From assembly GCA_036675035.1 (NCBI GenBank), contig JAKFFO010000142.1, positions 1-54,871 of the forward strand: a stretch of 54,871 nucleotides of DNA. The letters are read 5' to 3'. Source of the stretch: MESE01 sp036675035. Its GTDB lineage: Bacteria; Pseudomonadota; Gammaproteobacteria; Burkholderiales; Burkholderiaceae_D. The position numbers and the translations under genes were made by a program. Under the pieces are notes generated by a model, which was given only the letters and a program-made list of their open reading frames with translations, did not search any database and had not been told where the DNA came from. Shown in pieces: positions 24,506-33,732 of the stretch. Each line of letters opens with the position of its first letter. Position 1 is the stretch's first letter.

Positions 24506-26295
24506 TTATCGTCCACTTGTAAAATCGCCAGGAAAGCTTCCTGCGGAATCTCGACGGAGCCAACCTGCTTCATTCGCTTTTTGCCGGCTTTCTGTTTTTC
24601 CAAAAGCTTTCTTTTACGGCTGATGTCGCCGCCGTAACATTTTGCCAGCACGTTTTTCCGCAGCGCCTTTACATTTTCGCGGGAAATAATGTTCGCTCCG
24701 ATTGCCGCCTGAATGGCAACGTCAAACATTTGGCGCGGAATCAGTTCGCGCATCTTGCTGGCGACCGCACGGCCGCGATATTGACTGTTGGAGCGATGCA
24801 CGATGATCGCAAGCGCATCGACTTTCTCGCTATTGATCAGCATGTCGACCTTGACCACGTCCGCTGCCCGGTATTCCTTGAATTCATAATCCATCGAAGC
24901 ATAGCCACGCGATGTCGATTTCAATTTATCGAAAAAATCCAGCACGATTTCGGCCATCGGCATTTCGTAAGTCAGCTGTACTTGCTTGCCGTGATAGCTC
25001 ATGTTGATTTGCACGCCGCGTTTCTGGGTACACAAAGTAATCACCGATCCGACATACTCCTGCGGCATGTACAGATTCACCGTCACGATCGGTTCGCGGA
25101 TTTCCTCGATCTTGGACGGATCGGGCATCTTGGAAGGATTGTCGACCATGAGGATTGTTTCATCGCGCAGTACCACTTCGTAGATGACGGTTGGCGCAGT
25201 GGTGATCAAGTCCATGTCGAACTCGCGCTCCAGCCGCTCCTGTACGATTTCCATGTGCAGCAATCCTAGAAATCCGCAGCGAAAACCGAAGCCCAAAGCC
25301 TGCGATACTTCCGGTTCATACTGCAACGCCGCGTCGTTCAATTTCAGCTTTTCAAGCGAGTCGCGCAGCGCATCGTACTGATTGGCTTCAACCGGAAACA
25401 GTCCGGCAAATACTTGCGGTTGCACTTCCTTGAAGCCGGGTAGCGCTTCGGTGGCCGGCTTTGCCGCAAGTGTCACGGTATCGCCTACGCGGGCGGCCTT
25501 CAGCTCCTTGATTCCGGCAATGACAAAACCCACCTGCCCGGCCGACAATGAGTCGCGTGTAATCGATTTTGGTGTAAATACTCCGACACTTTCCGTCAAA
25601 TGATTCGAGCCGGTCGCCATCAGCAGAATTTTGTCCTTTGGACGCAGGGTGCCGTTGATCACGCGCACCAGCATGACGACACCAACATAGTTATCGAACC
25701 ATGAGTCGACAATCAATGCCTGCAGCGGTGCTGTCGGATCGCCTTTGGGTGGCGGAACCCGGGCAATCAGCGACTCCAGCACATCGGCCACACCAAGCCC
25801 TGTTTTTGCGGAACAGCGCACCGCGTCGGCTGCATCGATGCCGATGACTTCTTCAATTTCAGCAATCGCATTGTCCGGATCGGCCGATGGCAGATCGATC
25901 TTGTTAAGCACCGGGATAACTTCGACACCTAGGTCAAGTGCGGTGTAACAGTTGGCGACAGTCTGCGCCTCGACGCCCTGAGAAGCATCCACCACCAGCA
26001 GCGCGCCTTCGCACGCGGATAGAGAGCGGCTGACCTCATAGCTGAAGTCCACATGGCCCGGCGTATCGATCAAATTCAGGTTGTATGTCTGTCCGTCTTG
26101 CGCCTTATAAGACAATGCTGCGGTCTGGGCCTTGATCGTGATTCCGCGCTCGCGTTCCAGCGCCATCGAATCCAGAACCTGCGCTTCCATTTCGCGATCG
26201 GACAGGCCGCCGCAAAGTTGAATAATCCGATCTGCGAGCGTCGACTTTCCATGATCGATATGAGCAATGATGGAGAAATTACGAATGTTGTTCAT
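24502..26295 (-). CDS. lepA: elongation factor 4 (LepA)
   Basis: LepA is a ribosome-bound translational GTPase that affects initiation and elongation under stress. The 597-residue protein has G1 AHIDHGKST near residue 10-18, the switch segment ERERGITIKAQ, G3 DTPGH, G4 NKID, domains II, III and V, and the LepA-specific C-terminal domain ending with the KRKLLEKQKAGKKRMK basic stretch. Length is normal. The transcript starts after a hairpin at 26314-26355. Confidence 0.98.
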   Translation of the reverse strand: MNNIRNFSIIAHIDHGKSTLADRIIQLCGGLSDREMEAQVLDSMALERERGITIKAQTAALSYKAQDGQTYNLNLIDTPGHVDFSYEVSRSLSACEGALLVVDASQGVEAQTVANCYTALDLGVEVIPVLNKIDLPSADPDNAIAEIEEVIGIDAADAVRCSAKTGLGVADVLESLIARVPPPKGDPTAPLQALIVDSWFDNYVGVVMLVRVINGTLRPKDKILLMATGSNHLTESVGVFTPKSITRDSLSAGQVGFVIAGIKELKAARVGDTVTLAAKPATEALPGFKEVQPQVFAGLFPVEANQYDALRDSLEKLKLNDAALQYEPEVSQALGFGFRCGFLGLLHMEIVQERLEREFDMDLITTAPTVIYEVVLRDETILMVDNPSKMPDPSKIEEIREPIVTVNLYMPQEYVGSVITLCTQKRGVQINMSYHGKQVQLTYEMPMAEIVLDFFDKLKSTSRGYASMDYEFKEYRAADVVKVDMLINSEKVDALAIIVHRSNSQYRGRAVASKMRELIPRQMFDVAIQAAIGANIISRENVKALRKNVLAKCYGGDISRKRKLLEKQKAGKKRMKQVGSVEIPQEAFLAILQVDDK

Positions 26296-26313
26296 TAACG
26301 TGGGGGCAATTGC

Positions 26314-26355
26314 AAAAAAAGCGCTCCGAGGGGGATGATCTCCCAGGCGAGCGCC
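26314..26355 (-). terminator. probable terminator between grx and lepA
   Basis: On the - strand GGCGCTCGCC.. and the later GGAGCGC pair with an inner GGGAGA/CCCCC region and end in a run of seven T. It closes the rpoE-to-glutaredoxin unit before lepA. Some internal mismatches are present. Confidence 0.65.
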
Positions 26356-26427
26356 TTATTGCGAAAGGTTGTTCGATGGACGCATTTTACCGGATTTCAA
26401 TCGGTAAAGGCCGTGAAAGTAGCTCGA

Positions 26428-26697
26428 TTAGCCCTGACAAAGTGGGTCTTCAAGCAGAAAGGCTCTGACTTTTATTTCATCGAGGAAATAATGGCAGAGT
26501 TGCACCGGTTCGGTATTGTTTTTTCTGCCAAGTAGCACAGGTACCAATTCATCGTATAGCGCGACGAGGCTATCGTCGGCATCCACATCGATCACCTCAA
26601 TGGAGAACGGATAATTGCCCCGCAGTGCTTGCAAAGCTTGAAGCATATCGTCGCAAAGATGACAATATGAGCGAGAGTAAAGAATAAATTGAATCAA
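26428..26697 (-). CDS. glutaredoxin-like protein (DUF836 type)
   Basis: This 89-residue thioredoxin-fold protein has a redox motif C12-H-L-C15 after a first strand (IQFILYSRS), and a cis-Pro segment (ELVPVLL) near residue 52. It is cytoplasmic with no signal peptide. The gene follows mucD on the same strand and precedes lepA, a position common for this family in betaproteobacteria. Its substrate is unknown. Confidence 0.85.
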   Translation of the reverse strand: MIQFILYSRSYCHLCDDMLQALQALRGNYPFSIEVIDVDADDSLVALYDELVPVLLGRKNNTEPVQLCHYFLDEIKVRAFLLEDPLCQG

Positions 26698-26713
26698 GAG
26701 CCAATGTCCAAAC

Positions 26714-26787
26714 GGCAGACAGAAAGCCGGATAAAAAGCGCGGAGCAGACAACGTACTCTGGTGTACTTTTTTCCATGCTGTCTGCC
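26714..26787. repeat. 9-base inverted repeat in the mucD-grx gap
   Basis: GGCAGACAG at 26714-26722 and CTGTCTGCC at 26779-26787 are perfect complements 56 bases apart. A third GCAGACA occurs between them. This could form a long-range stem in the mucD-grx messenger. Confidence 0.4.
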
Positions 26788-26804
26788 ACTGGTACTACTA
26801 CATC

Positions 26805-26841
26805 AAAAGGGGCTGCAAGGCGGGTTGCCTGCAGCGCCCGT
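26805..26841 (-). terminator. possible terminator after mucD
   Basis: On the - strand GGGCGCTGCAGGC and GCCTTGCAGCCCC form an imperfect stem followed by TTTTG. It lies just after the mucD stop. Read-through to the glutaredoxin gene may still occur. Confidence 0.5.
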
Positions 26842-26857
26842 CCAACCCAACGGATCG

Positions 26858-28333
26858 TTATTGTCCATTCGGTTTAATCGGCACGAATTGCGACGATTCG
26901 CCGCGCCGCACCAGCAATACCGAGGTTTTCTTCGGATCCAGCTTCTCCACCACAGCGTTGAATTGCTTTGCGTCTTTGATATCGACATTATTTACGCGGA
27001 GTATCAGATCGCCCGGACGCAGCCCGGCGCGCGCCGCCGCACCTTCGGCGATGTCTACGACAACGCCACCGTCAATTCGCAGCTCTTTCTTTTGAGCGTC
27101 AGTCAGATCGCTGACAGCAAGTCCCAACGTATTGACCGGCTGCCCAGGTTTGGATTTTTCCTCTTTCTTTGCGATATTGTCCGCATCCATTTCGGCCACG
27201 GTCAAATTCAAGTCGCGAGTCGATCCTTTGCGCCATACGGTCACAGTCGCACGTGAACCCGGCTTGGTACTACCGACGATGCGCGGCAAATCGCTAGATT
27301 TATTAATGGCCGTACCGTTGAACTGAACGATGATATCTCCGGCTTCCAGCCCGCCTTTTTCAGCCGGACTGCCGGGCTCCACGCGTTGAACCAGTGCACC
27401 TTGCGCCTTGGGCAAACCCAGAGACTCTGCAACTTCTTTCGTGACTTCGCCAATTTGTACGCCGATGCGGCCACGCGTAACCTTGCCTGTTGCCTTCAAC
27501 TGCTCGGAAACACGCATCGCTTCATCGATCGGGACCGCAAACGAAATCCCCATGTATCCACCGGACCGACTGTAAATTTGCGAATTGATGCCAACAACCT
27601 CGCCGCGCATGTTTATCAATGGACCGCCCGAGTTGCCTGGATTGACCGCAACATCGGTTTGAATCAAAGGCAGATAATCGCCGGTATCGCGCGCTTTCGC
27701 AGAAATGATGCCGGCGGTGACGGTGTTGTCCAGTCCAAATGGCGAACCGATTGCAATCACCCATTCGCCAACGCGAAGCTTGTTGGAGTCGCCCATTGTC
27801 AATCGGGGCAAATTGCTCCCTTCGATCTTGACGAGCGCAACATCGGTGCGTTTGTCGGTACCGATGATCTTTGCCTTGTATTCGCGTTTATCGGTCAGCG
27901 TAACGTACACCTCGTCCGAGCCTTCGACCACATGCGCGTTGGTCATCACATAACCGTCCGCGGAAATGATGAATCCCGATCCTACGCCGCGCGGCACTTC
28001 TTCTTCCTGCTGCGGCGCCGGCTTACCGTTTCTCGGAGAAGGCTGTTGGCGCGGGGGAATCGGCACGCCGAAAAAGCGCCTGAAAAATTCTTGCATCTCT
28101 TCATCGCCGGCCCCGGGAATGCCGCTTTCGCCGAGCGTTACCTTTTGTGTGGTGCGGATATTGACGACGGCCGGGCCGACTCGGTCGACCAGATCTGTGA
28201 AATCCGGCAATCCCACAACGGAACTTGCGTTAGCCGGCGCAGCGATGCCGAGCATCGGCGGAGCAAAAAAACTGCACGCCGCTCCCAATAGCATGGTCGA
28301 CACGATGTTTTGAATGGAGAATATTTTTTTCAT
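26858..28333 (-). CDS. mucD: periplasmic serine protease MucD (DegP/DegQ type)
   Basis: MucD degrades misfolded envelope proteins and limits sigma-E activity. The 491-residue protein has a signal peptide (about 1-36), a trypsin-like domain with H134 (TNAHVV), D164 (KRTDVAL) and S235 (GNSGGP), and two PDZ domains (about 290-380 and 400-485). A proline/glutamine-rich loop of about 25 residues near 92-115 fits the LA loop of DegP. Located at the end of the rpoE-mucA-mucB-mucD unit, as in Pseudomonas and other betaproteobacteria. Confidence 0.95.
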   Translation of the reverse strand: MKKIFSIQNIVSTMLLGAACSFFAPPMLGIAAPANASSVVGLPDFTDLVDRVGPAVVNIRTTQKVTLGESGIPGAGDEEMQEFFRRFFGVPIPPRQQPSPRNGKPAPQQEEEVPRGVGSGFIISADGYVMTNAHVVEGSDEVYVTLTDKREYKAKIIGTDKRTDVALVKIEGSNLPRLTMGDSNKLRVGEWVIAIGSPFGLDNTVTAGIISAKARDTGDYLPLIQTDVAVNPGNSGGPLINMRGEVVGINSQIYSRSGGYMGISFAVPIDEAMRVSEQLKATGKVTRGRIGVQIGEVTKEVAESLGLPKAQGALVQRVEPGSPAEKGGLEAGDIIVQFNGTAINKSSDLPRIVGSTKPGSRATVTVWRKGSTRDLNLTVAEMDADNIAKKEEKSKPGQPVNTLGLAVSDLTDAQKKELRIDGGVVVDIAEGAAARAGLRPGDLILRVNNVDIKDAKQFNAVVEKLDPKKTSVLLVRRGESSQFVPIKPNGQ

Positions 28334-28340
28334 AAATCGC

Positions 28341-29378
28341 TTACTTGTTAGGCTTGAATTCGATCGAATTCGCGACTTGCTTAATCGCGGCTGAAGGCAC
28401 TTCTCCTACAATGGTAAGCCAAAAATCGCCATAACGCTTGCCAACGATATGCATCGCCCCTTGCTGGATCGAGCCTTCGGTGCGACTTTGCGTACCGGGT
28501 TCAATGAAAACCGAGATGGCAGCAAGTCCGTCGGAAAACACGATTTGAGAGACTTCTCTCTGGCGCGGCCGCTCCGACCCTCGGGTACCGTCTGCCTTCG
28601 CCGCAGGATTACCGGTATCCGACAGAAGCCTCTTCAATTCGCGGATTTTTTCGAATCCGGCCGGGACTGCATTAACACTCCAATTGGACAGGTTAACCGG
28701 CTTCATCACCGCATTCTCGACGCGCCAGCCTTGGGTATTTTCGAAACTCGGTTTAACCTGTTCCCGGTCTATATTTCCGATGGCGACATGGGTAAATGCG
28801 ATTTGCTCAACCACTTCGCTCCGGTCATTGAATGTCTGCGCGCGCAGCAACAGGCCGGTCGATTTCTCAGCCCAGAGTTTGTACCCATATCTCAGGTTAT
28901 CTTTAGGCTCCAATGCAACCGCTTGGCATTCGAAACCGGCAACCCGTCCAGTCTCGGCTTTTTTTATATTGTAATAATTGGCCAGATCCGCGGGATTCGC
29001 ATCCAGGATTGCAGGAAAGACGTCCTGGGTGACGCGCTTTTCAACCAATAATGTCTTGGTCTCGGGAATGTAATAAACGATCTCTTCATTATTGCGAATA
29101 TATTCGCGCGGTTCTCCGTCCAGAACTTCAAGTTTCTCGACCTCGTTTTTCCCGGAGCGGATATGTGTGATGCGCGATGTGCGCACTTGATCGCCCTGCT
29201 GATAAACAAAGATGCCTGAATAATTGAGCTTATGCGCAGCAGATTGGATTCTTTTTAACCAATTTTGAGCATCGCGCTGGTCGGCCGCAGTGGTACGGGC
29301 TTCTTCGGCATACGCAGAAAATGCAATCAGAATGGATAGACCAACGACAAACGTAAGCGATACCAATGTTCGTCGCAT
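28341..29378 (-). CDS. rseB: periplasmic sigma-E regulator MucB/RseB
   Basis: RseB binds the periplasmic part of the anti-sigma factor RseA and protects it from proteolysis until lipid or outer-membrane-protein signals release it. The 345-residue protein has a signal peptide (cleavage near ..AYAEEA) and the LolA-like domain with QNWLKRIQSAAHKLNYSGIFVYQQGD at the start. The gene lies between the anti-sigma gene and mucD. Confidence 0.93.
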   Translation of the reverse strand: MRRTLVSLTFVVGLSILIAFSAYAEEARTTAADQRDAQNWLKRIQSAAHKLNYSGIFVYQQGDQVRTSRITHIRSGKNEVEKLEVLDGEPREYIRNNEEIVYYIPETKTLLVEKRVTQDVFPAILDANPADLANYYNIKKAETGRVAGFECQAVALEPKDNLRYGYKLWAEKSTGLLLRAQTFNDRSEVVEQIAFTHVAIGNIDREQVKPSFENTQGWRVENAVMKPVNLSNWSVNAVPAGFEKIRELKRLLSDTGNPAAKADGTRGSERPRQREVSQIVFSDGLAAISVFIEPGTQSRTEGSIQQGAMHIVGKRYGDFWLTIVGEVPSAAIKQVANSIEFKPNK

Positions 29379-29382
29379 GAGG

Positions 29383-30033
29383 TTATTTTTCAGAATCGCG
29401 TCCGAGCGTTGCCGAACGCGCGAACTGTGCGCTGCTATACACGGAAGGAGAGAAGCGTTGGTGGGCTCTCAGATATTCATCGATATGCGGATCGCGCAGC
29501 ACCATGCCCACTTCGGTAGCGACCGGGGCGGCGACGACGGGTTGCGCAGCAGACGCCGACATGACGGCCGCATGTGACACAGGCGACCTCGTTGAAGCGA
29601 CCATTATCTGCGCATTGTCATGAACTGCATTTCCTTTTGTTGCTACCATCAATTGAGGTGCCGTTATCAGCGCCACGGAAGCGGCAGCGGCAGCCACCGC
29701 GCCAGGAATTGCAAAACGCCTGAACCGATTATGAACACCGACTTTCCCACCGCGACCGGTCTCACGCGCCACGCTCGGCACCGGGCCGGTCAATGGTGCG
29801 ATAAACGTTGGTTCTGCCGCCAGGCGAACCGCCATGCGCGATGCGAAATCCGGGCGCATCGCAATTGCCATGTCATCGGACCGCAATACATCGCCAATCT
29901 GATGATAGACGTCCCACGCCATCTGCTCTTCCGGCTGGCGAAGGGTAGCCAGCGCCATGTCAAGCTGACTCTCGGCCAATTCGTTATCGGCTAATGCCGA
30001 AATTTGCTCCCGACTCATTTTATTCGTGTTCAT
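29383..30033 (-). CDS. rseA: sigma-E anti-sigma factor MucA/RseA
   Basis: RseA is a single-pass inner-membrane protein that holds sigma-E inactive. The 216-residue protein has the N-terminal sigma-binding domain (MSREQISALADNELAESQLDMAL..., W55 in WDVYHQIGDVLRS), a membrane segment at about 113-130 and a periplasmic tail. It follows rpoE by 57 bases and is 4 bases before rseB. Confidence 0.93.
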   Translation of the reverse strand: MNTNKMSREQISALADNELAESQLDMALATLRQPEEQMAWDVYHQIGDVLRSDDMAIAMRPDFASRMAVRLAAEPTFIAPLTGPVPSVARETGRGGKVGVHNRFRRFAIPGAVAAAAASVALITAPQLMVATKGNAVHDNAQIMVASTRSPVSHAAVMSASAAQPVVAAPVATEVGMVLRDPHIDEYLRAHQRFSPSVYSSAQFARSATLGRDSEK

Positions 30034-30090
30034 AAGTTACCTCGCCAAAGCCCAACCAACCCTTATTCAAACGTCTTCTTTACTGACACT

Positions 30091-30693
30091 TTACCAGCGC
30101 TTGTCTATTGCCGTCCCCAGTAGTGGCCTCAGCTTTTCCGCAATCGCTTCGCGCGCCCTGAAAATTCGACTGCGGACGGTACCGATCGGGCACCCCATCG
30201 CTTCCGCTATTTCATCGTAGCTCAAGCCTTCAATCTCTCGCAAGGTGATCGCCATCCGCAGTTCTTCAGGTAACGCATCCATTGCGACATTGACCGTTTC
30301 GGCAATCTGCTTGGTCGCCAACATTGACTCGGGAGTATTGATATCCCTTAGGTGCTCGCCATCGTCAAAAGTTTCTGCTTCTTCAGCATCGGCCTCAGTC
30401 GACGTCGGTGCTCTGCGGCCTTGCGTTACCAGATAGTTTTTCGCGGTATTGATGCCGATCCGGTACAGCCAAGTATAAAACGCCGAGTCGCCGCGGAACT
30501 GAGGCAGAGCACGATAAGCCTTGATAAAAGCTTCCTGTACAACATCTTCAGCCTCCGCCTGGTCGCGCACAAGCCGCGATACAAGTCGCATCAGTTTCCT
30601 CTGGTATTTGGTCACTAATAGCTCGAACGCCCTTTTGTCGCCACGTTGGACGCGCTCAACTAATAGTTGATCAATATCGCGTTCTGTCGTCAA
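30091..30693 (-). CDS. rpoE: RNA polymerase sigma-E factor
   Basis: The envelope-stress sigma factor of the ECF group, 200 residues. Region 2 (about 10-85) contains FELLVTKYQRKLMRLV and DVVQEAFIKAYR; region 4 (about 135-190) ends with the helix-turn-helix LSYDEIAEAMGCPIGTVRSRIFRARE. The start is a TTG preceded by a purine-rich ACGGGGA; this matches the family N-terminus MTTERDIDQLLVERV. A sigma-E-type promoter upstream suggests autoregulation. The insertion around 100-120 is the usual acidic linker. Confidence 0.96.
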   Translation of the reverse strand: MTTERDIDQLLVERVQRGDKRAFELLVTKYQRKLMRLVSRLVRDQAEAEDVVQEAFIKAYRALPQFRGDSAFYTWLYRIGINTAKNYLVTQGRRAPTSTEADAEEAETFDDGEHLRDINTPESMLATKQIAETVNVAMDALPEELRMAITLREIEGLSYDEIAEAMGCPIGTVRSRIFRAREAIAEKLRPLLGTAIDKRW

Positions 30694-30735
30694 TCCCCGT
30701 TTCCTTGTTTCTATGCAACATATACGCGGCTAACT

Positions 30736-30762
30736 GTTGACTGGATGAAATATATTAAGTTC
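30736..30762 (-). promoter_or_regulatory. sigma-E-type promoter of rpoE
   Basis: On the - strand GAACTT (30757-30762) is followed after exactly 16 bases by TCAAC (30736-30740). This matches the sigma-E consensus of GAACTT, 16 bases, TCtgA/TCAAA. It lies about 45 bases before the rpoE start, so rpoE probably activates itself. Confidence 0.7.
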
Positions 30763-30781
30763 AATAAAAATGCGGCGCAGG

Positions 30782-31279
30782 TCAAATTTGCTCAATTCCG
30801 GCATGGTTATTTTGCGTAGCAATCCACCGGCACGCAATTGACAGCAGTCGAAAAACATCTTTCTCAACGCAGTCTCGCAAAATCGGCAATACGGTAATTT
30901 GATCGTCCTCATCCTGTAGCCGCAAAAGCAACAAGTGGCTCCAGACAGTTGAATCCGGTAATAGTTTGACCACCTTGCTTTTGACCACTTCGGCCCGTGA
31001 AGAGGCATTCCCTGTTTCGATATATTCCTCTATCCGGATTTGTCCGATATCGGAAATATCAATACGAAACGTTTTTCTTGTGCGTCTCGCCCAATAAAAC
31101 GCAAAAAAAGCCGCGAGAATGCAAACTCCTGCAGTCAGCACTCGCAGGGGGATCGACATTTCACTGATCTGCGCGGAGCCAATCATGGCCGCGCCAAATA
31201 CAATTCCAAGGCACATGCCCCCGACTGCGGCGAGCAGCAATCTGGATGGGTTGACCACGGCAGATACTGCAATAGACAT
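30782..31279 (-). CDS. YgfX-like small membrane protein
   Basis: This 165-residue protein has two hydrophobic hairpin segments (about 11-33 and 43-62) followed by a basic YWARRTRK turn and a cytoplasmic domain with a VKLLPDSTVW...LLLLRL segment and a final FRLLSIACRW. This resembles YgfX/CptA family proteins, which have the same short membrane hairpin and a LLPDS..W pattern. The call is from the pattern only. It lies between fabF and rpoE on the same strand. The sigma-E promoter falls just after its end. Confidence 0.6.
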   Translation of the reverse strand: MSIAVSAVVNPSRLLLAAVGGMCLGIVFGAAMIGSAQISEMSIPLRVLTAGVCILAAFFAFYWARRTRKTFRIDISDIGQIRIEEYIETGNASSRAEVVKSKVVKLLPDSTVWSHLLLLRLQDEDDQITVLPILRDCVEKDVFRLLSIACRWIATQNNHAGIEQI

Positions 31280-31300
31280 GATTGGGAAATATTGCTGAAA

Positions 31301-31328
31301 CTGCCCATCCCGATACAGGGATGAGCAG
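31301..31328 (-). terminator. hairpin after fabF
   Basis: CTGCTCATCCC and GGGATGGGCAG (- strand) form an 11-base stem with one mismatch and a 6-base loop, then TTTCAG. It lies 9 bases after the fabF stop and before the YgfX-like start. The T-run is short, so it may only attenuate. Confidence 0.5.
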
Positions 31329-31336
31329 TGATCGGA

Positions 31337-32584
31337 TTAGATTTTGCCGAACACGAGCGTACCGTTGGTACCGCCGAAGCCAAATGAATTCTTGACGGCG
31401 ACATCGATCGGCATGTTACGCGCCGTGTTGGCACAATAGTCAAGATCACATGCCGGATCCTGATTGAATATATTGATGGTCGGCGGAGACACTTGCTGCT
31501 GTACTGCGAGCACTGTGAACACAGATTCCAATCCACCGGCACCGCCGAGCAAGTGCCCGGTCATTGACTTGGTCGAATTGACGACGATATTTTTCGCGTG
31601 GTCGCCAAGGGTCCGTTTAATACCCAGTGTTTCGGCGACATCACCCAACGGCGTCGACGTACCGTGCGCATTGACGTAACTTATCTCGTCGACATTGACT
31701 TCGGCATTCTTTAATGCGGCAACCATGCAACGACGTGCACCCTCGCCGTCTTCAATCGGCGCGGTAATGTGGTGCGCATCGGCGCTCATTCCGAATCCAA
31801 GCAATTCGGCATAGATCTTCGCGCCACGTGCCTTTGCGTGCTCGTATTCTTCCAGCACCATCACGCCAGCGCCTTCACCCAGTACGAAACCGTCACGGTC
31901 ACGGTCCCACGGACGCGATGCCGTTGCAGGATCATCGTTACGGGATGAGAGTGCTCGCGCCGACGCGAATCCACCCAATCCGAGTGGTGAAATAGTTGAT
32001 TCCGCGCCGCCGGCAATCATCACGTCTGCATCGCCATACTCGATCAGCCGTCCTGCGGCGCCTATACAGTGCAATCCCGTGGTACAGGCTGTCACTATGG
32101 CTAAATTAGGACCCTGCAATCCGTACTTGATTGAAAGATGTCCAGAGATCATGTTGATGATCGACGCCGGCACAAAAAACGGACTGATCCGGCGAGGCCC
32201 ACGACTGACCAGCTCGGCATGAGTTTCTTCGATCAGCGGCAAACCGCCGATACCGGACCCGACAATAACGCCAATGCGTTCGGCATTGGCTTCGGTCACA
32301 ACAATTCCGCTGTCTTCCATCGCCTGTATACCCGCTGCCAAGCCAAAATGGATAAATGCATCCATGCTGCGCGCGGCCTTCGCGGGAATGTAATCTTCGA
32401 TGTTGAAGTTTTTGACCTCTCCGGCAAAGTGCGTGGTGAAAGGCGTTGCATCGAACTTGGTGATGGTTGCAATTCCGGACTTGCCTTCGATTATCGCGCC
32501 CCATGTCTCGGCAATGGTATTGCCGACGGGTGATACGCATCCCAAACCGGTAACAACAACGCGACGCTGGCGTGAGCGGCTCAA
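31337..32584 (-). CDS. fabF: beta-ketoacyl-ACP synthase II
   Basis: FabF elongates acyl-ACP by decarboxylative condensation with malonyl-ACP. The 415-residue thiolase-fold protein has nucleophile C167 in VTACTTG, the two His in NAHGTSTPLGD and MTGHLLGGAG, and the C-terminal NSFGFGGTNG loop. Length is normal. It follows acpP by 28 bases in the fatty-acid cluster. Confidence 0.97.
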   Translation of the reverse strand: MSRSRQRRVVVTGLGCVSPVGNTIAETWGAIIEGKSGIATITKFDATPFTTHFAGEVKNFNIEDYIPAKAARSMDAFIHFGLAAGIQAMEDSGIVVTEANAERIGVIVGSGIGGLPLIEETHAELVSRGPRRISPFFVPASIINMISGHLSIKYGLQGPNLAIVTACTTGLHCIGAAGRLIEYGDADVMIAGGAESTISPLGLGGFASARALSSRNDDPATASRPWDRDRDGFVLGEGAGVMVLEEYEHAKARGAKIYAELLGFGMSADAHHITAPIEDGEGARRCMVAALKNAEVNVDEISYVNAHGTSTPLGDVAETLGIKRTLGDHAKNIVVNSTKSMTGHLLGGAGGLESVFTVLAVQQQVSPPTINIFNQDPACDLDYCANTARNMPIDVAVKNSFGFGGTNGTLVFGKI

Positions 32585-32612
32585 ACGATTCTCCTGGAGT
32601 CTCTAAAACTGA

Positions 32613-32852
32613 TTAGGCTTTGACGTGTGCCCTGGCGTAATCAATCGCCTGCTGCACGGTTGTAATCTTCTCGGCTTGTTCGTCCGGGATTTCCATTTCG
32701 AATTCGTCTTCGAGTGCCATGACGAGTTCAACTGTATCGAGCGAATCAGCACCGAGGTCGTCAACAAAGGACGACTCATTTTTAATGTCGGCTTCGGCAA
32801 CGCCAAGTTGCTCAGCAACGATTTTTTTAACGCGTAATTCGATATCGGACAT
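32613..32852 (-). CDS. acpP: acyl carrier protein
   Basis: The 79-residue acidic four-helix protein carries the growing acyl chain. S37 in GADSLDTVEL is the phosphopantetheine site, modified by AcpS (gene at 19166). The sequence DIELRVKKIVAEQLGV at the start is typical. It lies between fabG and fabF with a 118-base gap after fabG that may hold its own promoter, since ACP is needed in excess. Confidence 0.98.
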   Translation of the reverse strand: MSDIELRVKKIVAEQLGVAEADIKNESSFVDDLGADSLDTVELVMALEDEFEMEIPDEQAEKITTVQQAIDYARAHVKA

Positions 32853-32970
32853 CTTATGCCTCCAGTGAGTGGGTTACAGAAAGTGCGCGCATTTTAGCAG
32901 GTTTGCGGCATGAAAATTGACTTTTAGCTTTGATTCTTAACAACGGGCGAACTTCGCTTAAATACAGCTG

Positions 32971-33732
32971 TTAACTCATGTACATGCCGCCATTTACGTG
33001 CAAGGTGGTCCCGGTGATATAACCGGCTTGCGGAGAGGCAAGAAATGCGACAGCAGAGGCAATATCTTCGGGCAAGCCAAAGCGCCCTGCGGGAATTTGC
33101 TGCATCAGCGCCAAGGTTTGTTGCTCGGTCAACGCTTTTGTCATGTCAGTATCAATGAAACCTGGAGCAACGCAATTGACCGTAATATTGCGGCTTCCCA
33201 CTTCGCGGGCCAGTGCTTTGCTCATGCCCGCCACGCCGGCTTTCGCGGCCGCATAATTCATTTGACCTGCATTACCAGCCGATCCGACGACGGAAGTAAT
33301 GTTGATGATGCGCCCCGATCTGGCTTTCATCATGCCGCGCAATACCGCGCGCGACAAGCGCGCCACTGCCGTCAGATTGGTCGCAATGACCGCATCCCAT
33401 TCCTCATCCTTCATTCGCATTGCCAACTGGTCCTGGGTAATGCCGGCGTTGTTGACCAGGATGGACAGGCCGCCGAACTCTTTCTGGATGTCGGCGATCA
33501 CTGCGGAGCAGCGTTCTGCATCGTTGACATTCAAAACCAGTCCCTTGCCGCAATCGGGCGATACCGAACCGAGGTATTCCGAAATTGCCGATGCGCCGGC
33601 CTCGGAGGTGGCAGTACCGATCACTTTTGCACCCTGCCTGGCTAACTCTTGAGCGATTGCGCGGCCAATGCCGCGCGAAGCACCCGTTACGAGCGCTACT
33701 TGATTGTTCAGGTTGAGATTGTGCGAATTCAC
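32971..33732 (-). CDS. fabG: 3-oxoacyl-ACP reductase
   Basis: FabG reduces beta-ketoacyl-ACP with NADPH. The 253-residue short-chain dehydrogenase has the nucleotide motif TGASRGIG at 16-23, NNAG at 94-97, and the catalytic S147, Y160 and K164. The start overlaps the fabD stop by 4 bases, so coupling is likely. Confidence 0.97.
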   Translation of the reverse strand: MNSHNLNLNNQVALVTGASRGIGRAIAQELARQGAKVIGTATSEAGASAISEYLGSVSPDCGKGLVLNVNDAERCSAVIADIQKEFGGLSILVNNAGITQDQLAMRMKDEEWDAVIATNLTAVARLSRAVLRGMMKARSGRIINITSVVGSAGNAGQMNYAAAKAGVAGMSKALAREVGSRNITVNCVAPGFIDTDMTKALTEQQTLALMQQIPAGRFGLPEDIASAVAFLASPQAGYITGTTLHVNGGMYMS

